From Pseudocoprococcus catus (GTDB lineage Bacteria; Bacillota; Clostridia; Lachnospirales; Lachnospiraceae), in contig NZ_LR698973.1 in assembly GCF_902381825.1 (NCBI RefSeq), positions 311,253 through 350,391 of the forward strand: a stretch of 39,139 nucleotides of DNA. The letters are read 5' to 3'. Within the stretch, counting starts at the first letter, position 1. Each line of letters starts with the position of its first letter. Position numbers and translations under genes: made by a program. Below are positions 33,980 to 39,139 of this stretch, one piece after another. Below the pieces are notes generated by a model, which made no database searches, was not told where the DNA came from, and worked only from the letters and a program-made list of their open reading frames with translations.

Positions 33980-35413
33980 ATGAGAGAATATGAAACAGTC
34001 ATTGGTCTTGAAGTTCACTGTGAACTGGCCACAAAAACAAAGATTTTCTGCGGTTGTACGACAGAATTCGGCGGCGAACCGAATACCCATGTCTGCCCTG
34101 TCTGCGCAGGTATGCCAGGTACTTTGCCTGTTTTGAATAAACAGGTTGTAGCGTATGCGCTCTCAGCCGGTGTGGCTTTAAATTGTGATATTACACAGTA
34201 CAGCAAGTTCGACAGAAAGAATTATTTTTATCCGGATCTTCCGAAGGCTTACCAGATTTCACAGCTCTATCTGCCGATCTGCCGAAATGGTCATGTGGAC
34301 ATTGAAGTGGATGGTGTGAAGAAGAGCATCGGCATTCATGAGATCCACATGGAAGAGGATGCGGGAAAACTGATTCATGATGAGTGGGAAGACTGCACCA
34401 TTGTTGATTATAACCGATGCGGTGTGCCACTGATCGAAATTGTCAGTGAACCGGATATGCGCAGTGCGGACGAGGTGATTGCTTACCTGGAAAAGCTGAG
34501 GATGATTTTGCAGTATCTGGGGGTTTCTGATTGCAAGATGCAGGAAGGTTCTCTGCGTGCAGATATCAACCTGTCCGTCCGTGAGGCAGGCAGTGACAAA
34601 CTGGGAACCCGAACAGAGATGAAGAATATGAACTCTTTCAAGGCTATTGCCCGGGCCATTGAAGGGGAGATGAACCGTCAGATCGAGCTTCTGGAGGACG
34701 GCAAATCCGTCACGCAGGAGACAAGAAGATGGGATGACAATAAATGTGCCAGTTATGCCATGCGTTCCAAAGAAGATGCACAGGATTACAGATACTTCCC
34801 GGATCCGGATCTTCCACCTGTATCCATCAGCGATGCCTGGCTTGAAAGGGTGAAAGCGGCTCAGCCGGAAATGCGTGATGCCAAGCTGGCTCGTTATGTA
34901 GAAGAATATGGCCTGACAGAACACGACGCAGCCATTTTGACGGAATCCAGGAAAATGGCCGATATTTTCGAAGCGGCTGCTGCTATCTGCAAAAAGCCGA
35001 AGGAAGTTTCAAACTGGTTGATTGTGGATACCATGCGTTTGCTTAAAGTACATGAAATGGATGCGGCAGATCTGAAATTCTCACCGGATCATCTTGCAAA
35101 ATTGATCGAACTGATTGATGCAGGCACTATCAATCGACCGACAGCCAGAGATGTTTTTGAAAAGGTTTTTGCAGAGAATGTGGATCCTGAAGCTTATGTT
35201 GAGGCAAACGGTCTGAAGATTGAAGCTGATGACGGTGCCTTAAAAGGCGTTATTGAAGGAATTGTTGCAGCTAATCCGCAGTCTGTGGCAGACTATCATG
35301 CAGGCAAGAAGAAAGCTATCGGTTTCCTTGTGGGTCAGACCATGAAAGCTATGAAAGGCAAAGCTGATCCTGGAACGGTGAATAAGATACTGGCAGAAAT
35401 TTTGAATCAGTAA
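33980..35413 (+). CDS. gatB: Asp-tRNA(Asn)/Glu-tRNA(Gln) amidotransferase subunit B
   Basis: This 477-residue subunit has YETVIGLEVHCEL, the CGCTTEFGGEPNTHVCPVCAG zinc-binding stretch, FDRKNYFYPDLPKAYQISQ and RCGVPLIEIVSEPD, with a C-terminal helical tail/YqeY-like domain (GFLVGQTMKAMKGKADP). It binds the mischarged tRNA, activates it with ATP and receives ammonia. ATG 33980 has an AAGGGAGAG site; the in-frame GTG/TTG upstream lies inside gatA. The gap to gatA is 2 nt. Confidence 0.96.
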   Translation: MREYETVIGLEVHCELATKTKIFCGCTTEFGGEPNTHVCPVCAGMPGTLPVLNKQVVAYALSAGVALNCDITQYSKFDRKNYFYPDLPKAYQISQLYLPICRNGHVDIEVDGVKKSIGIHEIHMEEDAGKLIHDEWEDCTIVDYNRCGVPLIEIVSEPDMRSADEVIAYLEKLRMILQYLGVSDCKMQEGSLRADINLSVREAGSDKLGTRTEMKNMNSFKAIARAIEGEMNRQIELLEDGKSVTQETRRWDDNKCASYAMRSKEDAQDYRYFPDPDLPPVSISDAWLERVKAAQPEMRDAKLARYVEEYGLTEHDAAILTESRKMADIFEAAAAICKKPKEVSNWLIVDTMRLLKVHEMDAADLKFSPDHLAKLIELIDAGTINRPTARDVFEKVFAENVDPEAYVEANGLKIEADDGALKGVIEGIVAANPQSVADYHAGKKKAIGFLVGQTMKAMKGKADPGTVNKILAEILNQ

Positions 35414-35439
35414 AATTGATAAAGAGGTAGAATGTATCA

Positions 35440-36108
35440 ATGGGGAATTTTTTTTCAACGGATGGACCTTTGTTTGAAGGAATGGCATATATTATCAACA
35501 TTATCTATGTCAGTGTCTTATGGATATTGTTTTCAGTACCGATTATTACCATCGGCGCATCATCGACGGCACTGTATTATACGGTGACGAAGGTGATCCG
35601 TCATGGACGCAGTTATATATTCAGGGAGTTCTGGCAGAGTTTTAAATCCAATCTCAAGCAGTCCACGGCAGTATGGCTGATTTATCTGGTGATGATGGGA
35701 ATTCTGCTTGTGGATATCCGGGTGATGGGCGCTTTCGGAACCGCTGTTTCACAGACACTGCAGTTTGTTTTCGTTATTGGTATCTGCATGGTATCGGCGG
35801 TGATGGTTTATGCATTGGCCTATATTGCACGTTTTACCCAGAATGTACGACATATTTTGACAAACAGTGTGCTGATGGCCATCCGGCATTTGCCAAAGAC
35901 ACTGCTGCTGGTTGTTATTCTGGCGGCGGCAGTGCTGGGCTGTTACCTGTTTGGGCTTGGGATTGTCTTTATCCCTGCTGTGGCAGCCCTGGTGGATAGT
36001 CTGATCCTGGAGAGTATTTTTGTTCAGTATATGAGCAAAGAGGATCGGGAGAAAGAAGCACTGCGCAACCATCCGGAACAGTATGAGTACTATAACCGAA
36101 AAGAATAA
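35440..36108 (+). CDS. YesL / DUF624 family membrane protein
   Basis: This 222-residue protein has about five transmembrane segments and the family start NFFSTDGPLFEGMAYIINIIYVSVLWILFSVPIITIG with ASSTALYYTVTKVIRH. DUF624 proteins often lie near carbohydrate-uptake genes and have no defined activity. Here it follows gatB by 26 nt and ends before a terminator, so it is probably the last gene of that transcript. The AGAGGT site lies a little far (about 12-14 nt) from ATG 35440. Confidence 0.85.
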   Translation: MGNFFSTDGPLFEGMAYIINIIYVSVLWILFSVPIITIGASSTALYYTVTKVIRHGRSYIFREFWQSFKSNLKQSTAVWLIYLVMMGILLVDIRVMGAFGTAVSQTLQFVFVIGICMVSAVMVYALAYIARFTQNVRHILTNSVLMAIRHLPKTLLLVVILAAAVLGCYLFGLGIVFIPAVAALVDSLILESIFVQYMSKEDREKEALRNHPEQYEYYNRKE

Positions 36109-36212
36109 AAATCTCTGCCGAAGGTTCTTTTATTGGTGCAAACAGGAGTATCAAATAAGAGCGGCTTCATAAGTACATGAATTATTGTTTTATTAATAAA
36201 ACTTATAAAAAG

Positions 36213-36251
36213 AAAAAATGCCGATTTTCGTGGGAAAATATGGCATTTTTT
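36213..36251. terminator. Intrinsic terminator of the gatCAB-yesL transcript
   Basis: AAAAAATGCC (36213-36222) pairs with GGCATTTTTT (36242-36251), and ATTTTC (36224-36229) with GAAAAT (36234-36239) inside. A T-run ends the structure on the plus strand, and the A-run on the other side makes it usable in reverse. Confidence 0.9.
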
Positions 36252-36275
36252 TTAAACTTAATTGTTAAAATCCTA

Positions 36276-36447
36276 TTGATTAAACAATCTATATGCGTTA
36301 AAATAGGGGCGAACAGAGAAAATACGTCGAATAATGACGGAAACTCTTGAGATTACTTATGGACATCTATAAGCACTATTTATAAGTGGCTTTTATAAAT
36401 GTTTTTATTAATTTTATGAATAAGTAAAGCGGAAGATGGAGGCAATC
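36276..36447 (+). promoter_or_regulatory. Promoter and ~135-nt leader of purC-purF
   Basis: TTGATT (36276-36281) and TAAAAT (36299-36304) are 17 nt apart. The leader contains CGTC/GACG with AGAG/CTCT outside it (about 36317-36350). It also has a 7-bp stem with one bulged G, AAGCACT pairing with AGTGGCTT (about 36370-36392), then an A+T-rich stretch with TTTTTAT. I see no purine, PRPP/ykkC or ZTP riboswitch consensus. Some attenuation is possible. Confidence 0.5.
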
Positions 36448-37155
36448 ATGGAAAAGAAAGAATTGTTATACGAAGGTAAAGCAAAGAAGGTTTATACAAC
36501 AGAGAATCCGGATGTTTTAATTGTGGACTACAAAGATGACGCAACAGCATTTAATGGTGTAAAGAAGGGTACGATTGTAGGCAAAGGTGTTGTGAATAAC
36601 CGCATGACGAATCATATTTTCAAGATGCTGGAAGAGAAGGGGATTCCGACTCATTTTATTGAAGAACTCAGTGACAGAGAGACAGCAGTGAAGAAGGTTG
36701 AAATCGTTCCGCTTGAAGTTATTGTAAGAAATGTAGCAGCAGGCAGCTTTTCCAAGAAACTTGGTATTGAAGAAGGCTTCAGACTGTTAAGCCCGACACT
36801 GGAATTTTCCTATAAGAATGATGAACTGGGCGATCCAATGATCAATGATTATTATGCTGTTGCCATTGGTGCAGCTACAAGAGAAGAAATTGACAAGATT
36901 ACAGAACTTGTTTTTAAGATCAATGAAATCCTGGTAGATTATTTCAAGAGCATCAAAGTAGATCTGATTGATTTCAAAGTAGAATTCGGTCGTTACAAAG
37001 GTCAGATTATCCTTGCTGATGAAATTTCACCGGATACATGTCGATTCTGGGACAGTGAGACACATGAGAAGCTTGACAAAGACCGTTTCAGAAGAGACCT
37101 CGGACATGTAGAGGAAGCTTATGAGGAGATTTACAGAAGAATCGGTCTGGCGTAA
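36448..37155 (+). CDS. purC: Phosphoribosylaminoimidazole-succinocarboxamide synthase (SAICAR synthetase)
   Basis: This 235-residue enzyme is of normal length. It has [54 protein letters not shown] and the signature [10 protein letters not shown] with [13 protein letters not shown]. It joins aspartate to CAIR with ATP in purine synthesis. ATG 36448 has GGAGG upstream; ATG 36436 overlaps that site. purF follows by 22 nt. Confidence 0.96.
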   Translation: MEKKELLYEGKAKKVYTTENPDVLIVDYKDDATAFNGVKKGTIVGKGVVNNRMTNHIFKMLEEKGIPTHFIEELSDRETAVKKVEIVPLEVIVRNVAAGSFSKKLGIEEGFRLLSPTLEFSYKNDELGDPMINDYYAVAIGAATREEIDKITELVFKINEILVDYFKSIKVDLIDFKVEFGRYKGQIILADEISPDTCRFWDSETHEKLDKDRFRRDLGHVEEAYEEIYRRIGLA

Positions 37156-37177
37156 GTCAGTGGATCAGGAGGATATT

Positions 37178-38626
37178 GTGGAAAAGCAGCTTCAGAATAA
37201 AGGCCGCAGTGAATGCGGCACAGATATAAAAGATGAACTTCATGAGGAGTGCGGCGTCTTTGGCGCTTATAATCTGAAGGGTGAAGATATCGCCAATTGG
37301 GTATATTACGGTCTTTTTTCTCTGCAGCATCGCGGACAGGAAAGCTGTGGCATCGCAGTCAGTGAGAATCGTGATATCCGATATTATAAAGACATGGGAC
37401 TTGTCAGTGAAGTTTTTACACCGGAGAATCTGGACAAGCTTCATGGTGATATTGCTGTCGGCCATGTGCGTTATTCGACAGCGGGCAGCAGTGTGCGTGC
37501 CAATGCACAGCCTTTGGTAACAAAGTACATCAAAGGTACATTGGCTATTGTACATAACGGCAATCTGGTCAATGCCGTTGATCTGAGAGAAGAACTTGAG
37601 AAAAACGGTGCCATTTTCCAGACAACCATTGATTCAGAGGTTATTGCCTATCTGGTAGCCAAAGAGCGTGTGACAAGTCGTTCTGTTGAGGAGGCCGTGG
37701 CAAAAGCCATGCAGTATATCAAAGGTGCCTATTCTCTGCTTGTTATGAGTCCGAGAAAGATTACGGCTGCCAGAGATCCTTTTGGCTTCAAGCCGCTTTG
37801 TCTGGGTAAGAGAGATGATACTTATGTGGTGGCTTCTGAAACCTGCGCTCTTGATACCGTTGGTGCTGAATTTATCAGGGATCTGGAACCAGGGGAGATT
37901 ATCACGATCACTGAGGATGGTGTGAAATCCAATCGTCAGTATTGCAATATGGTGAAACCGGCCAGATGTATTTTTGAATATATTTATTTCGCAAGACCGG
38001 ACAGTGTCATTGACGATGTGTCTGTTTTCGCTTCCAGAATCATGGCAGGCAGAATTCTGGCTCAGAGCCATCCTGTAGAAGCAGATATGGTTGTGGGTGT
38101 ACCGGAATCCGGTAATGCCGCAGCCATGGGCTATTCTCTGGAGTCTGGCATTCCGTATGGGCAGGCTTTTGTTAAGAATACTTATGTCGGCCGTACATTC
38201 ATCAAGCCGAAACAGAGTATGCGTGAGCAGAGTGTCAAGATTAAATTAAATGTTCTGAAAGAGAACGTTAAAGGCAAACGGATCATCATGGTGGATGATT
38301 CTATTGTCCGAGGCACTACCAGTGCGAATATCGTCACCATGCTGAGAAATGCAGGGGCAACAGAAGTTCATGTACGCATCAGTTCACCGCCGTTTAAGTT
38401 CCCTTGTTATTTCGGAACGGATATTCCAAGCGGTGATCAGCTGATAGCCAATCATCATACCATCGATGAAATCAGACAGCTTCTCGGTGCGGACTCTCTG
38501 GGTTATCTGGACTGCGACAGAATGAACGAAATGGTCAAAGACCTTGAATATTGCGACGCCTGTTTCACAGGAAACTATCCTGTAGACCCTCCGACGAGAG
38601 ACATCCGCGGAGACATGGAAGTTTAA
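37178..38626 (+). CDS. purF: Amidophosphoribosyltransferase
   Basis: This 482-residue enzyme is counted from GTG 37178, which has AGGAGG 5 nt upstream; the in-frame ATG 37121 lies inside purC. ECGVFGAYN supplies the nucleophile C25, so a 24-residue propeptide should be removed, longer than the 11 residues of B. subtilis. The glutaminase domain (QHRGQESCG, VGHVRYSTAG) is followed by the PRTase domain with MVDDSIVRGTTS. Four cysteines in PARCIFEY, KFPCYFG and YCDACF match the Fe-S ligands of the Bacillus enzyme. It commits PRPP to purine synthesis. The last codons and stop lie inside the outer stem of a large inverted repeat. Confidence 0.95.
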   Translation: MEKQLQNKGRSECGTDIKDELHEECGVFGAYNLKGEDIANWVYYGLFSLQHRGQESCGIAVSENRDIRYYKDMGLVSEVFTPENLDKLHGDIAVGHVRYSTAGSSVRANAQPLVTKYIKGTLAIVHNGNLVNAVDLREELEKNGAIFQTTIDSEVIAYLVAKERVTSRSVEEAVAKAMQYIKGAYSLLVMSPRKITAARDPFGFKPLCLGKRDDTYVVASETCALDTVGAEFIRDLEPGEIITITEDGVKSNRQYCNMVKPARCIFEYIYFARPDSVIDDVSVFASRIMAGRILAQSHPVEADMVVGVPESGNAAAMGYSLESGIPYGQAFVKNTYVGRTFIKPKQSMREQSVKIKLNVLKENVKGKRIIMVDDSIVRGTTSANIVTMLRNAGATEVHVRISSPPFKFPCYFGTDIPSGDQLIANHHTIDEIRQLLGADSLGYLDCDRMNEMVKDLEYCDACFTGNYPVDPPTRDIRGDMEV

Positions 38627-38875
38627 AAGCTTCTGAACTGAAAAGCTCAAGAGCCTGCGGATGAAGTGTGTCATTATAGAATTAAAAATGAGCAATGTAG
38701 CACAGGCACGTTTGCACTGCGATAATGCTGGCAGTGGTACATAAGGCGGTAAAAAACACCGCCTGAGAACCAGCCGCATTATAAGCACCTGTACTGTATT
38801 GCTCGTTTTAATTCTATATTTGAAGTATTTGACCGCAGGCTGTAAGAAAAATCAGTTCAGAAGATTTTAAACTTC
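38618..38875 (+). ncRNA. ~258-nt rod-like inverted-repeat structure, 6S-like shape, identity unknown
   Basis: Nested pairings run outside to inside. 38618-38628/38865-38875 (GAAGTTTAAAA) and 38631-38641/38852-38862 (TTCTGAACTGA) form the base, followed by 38652-38660/38833-38841 (AGCCTGCGG). Then come 38675-38687/38806-38818 (13 bp), 38690-38696/38798-38804, 38702-38706/38788-38792, 38722-38728/38776-38782, 38730-38732/38773-38775 and 38736-38738/38769-38771. The tip is 38745-38750/38758-38763 (GGCGGT) with a 7-nt loop. A symmetric 14 x 14 unpaired bubble (38661-38674 and 38819-38832) divides lower from upper stem, as in 6S RNA. There is no promoter immediately upstream and no T-run after it. 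Confidence 0.5.
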
Positions 38876-38932
38876 TGCCGGGAATCGAAGAATCCCGGAC
38901 AAAGCAGATATCATACTTCTGTAAAAATATAG

Positions 38933-39139
38933 TAGCATCCAAAATAAAAAGATGCTATAATGAGCGATGTAAAAAGAAGACAGAAGAAGCTTTTCAACAC
39001 TTAGGTTGAAGTGAGTCGGGGATTTGTTTTCTTTTAATCAATTATGCGATGAGATTAACAGGGATTGTGAAACTTGATACATCCCGGAAAGAAGATATAA
39101 AAATCGACAGGTCATAAGCAGGTGCTTCCAACGTGGCTG
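38933..39139 (+). promoter_or_regulatory. Extended -10 promoter with overlapping palindrome and start of an unknown leader
   Basis: TG-C-TATAAT (-10 at 38956-38961) is overlapped by the inverted repeat TAGCATC (38933-38939) / GATGCTA (38951-38957), a probable operator. The transcript would carry a TTCAAC/GTTGAA hairpin (38993-38998 and 39005-39010) and runs to the window end without an ORF. A further CCGGGA/TCCCGG hairpin (38878-38883/38893-38898) lies just before. I recognise no known riboswitch. Confidence 0.5.

Noticed and set aside
36305..36447. Purine, PRPP/ykkC or ZTP riboswitch before purC
   Set aside because: The conserved core sequences of these classes are not present.

Overview
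The window looks like the chromosome of a low-to-middle G+C Firmicute of class Clostridia, most likely a Lachnospiraceae gut anaerobe. This rests on AGGAGG-type ribosome binding sites, intrinsic terminators with T-runs, sigma-A-like TTGACA/TATAAT promoters, a GatCAB amidotransferase, a B. subtilis-type PurF with Fe-S ligands, and several small proteins of a style common in that family. There are no tRNA or rRNA genes, no CRISPR array and no intact insertion sequence. Function calls come from reading motifs; no database search was run.

Layout. (1) 1-6300 is A+T-richer and accessory in character. It holds a small acidic protein, a Ser-rich membrane-anchored protein, a DEDDh exonuclease, a small membrane protein, a truncated HIRAN gene joined out of frame to a large PLD-helicase-DUF3427 gene, a NUDIX hydrolase and an Rpn-family nuclease. 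(2) 6400-10131 holds a doubled DUF1294 membrane protein, SfsA, an XRE regulator, an AIM24 protein and a WYL regulator. (3) 10132-17474 is a polyamine operon: speA, speE-like, carboxy(nor)spermidine dehydrogenase, nspC, aguA, aguB. An elaborate 5' region precedes it, with tandem repeats, a palindrome around the -10, and a ~350-nt leader ending in a terminator just before speA. (4) 17475-23387 holds a small conserved protein, an NhaC-family antiporter, a DUF523/TudS-like protein, an NrnA-like DHH phosphoesterase, an EctB-like aminotransferase and a convergent 1-Cys peroxiredoxin. (5) 23641-28047 is sbcDC. (6) 28311-30622 is a GGDEF-REC-HD-GYP protein followed by an HPt protein. (7) 30732-31727 (minus) is a membrane-anchored NlpC/P60 hydrolase. 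(8) 32202-36108 is gatCAB plus a YesL/DUF624 membrane protein, behind a hairpin-rich leader. (9) 36448-38626 is purC-purF, followed by a ~258-nt rod-like inverted-repeat structure and the start of another regulated transcript.

How the genes fit together. SpeA should make agmatine from arginine, and AguA and AguB convert it to putrescine. The dehydrogenase and NspC can then add an aminopropyl group derived from aspartate semialdehyde, giving spermidine without decarboxylated SAM. The SpeE homologue in the same operon is redundant or has another substrate, since no speD is present and its active-site loop is altered. The EctB-like enzyme 4 kb away draws on the same aspartate semialdehyde pool. 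GatCAB and purC-purF are housekeeping.

The most unusual signals are non-coding: the speA leader, the rod after purF, the gatC leader with three GCGAG hairpins, and a promoter nested in the loop of the terminator after aguB.
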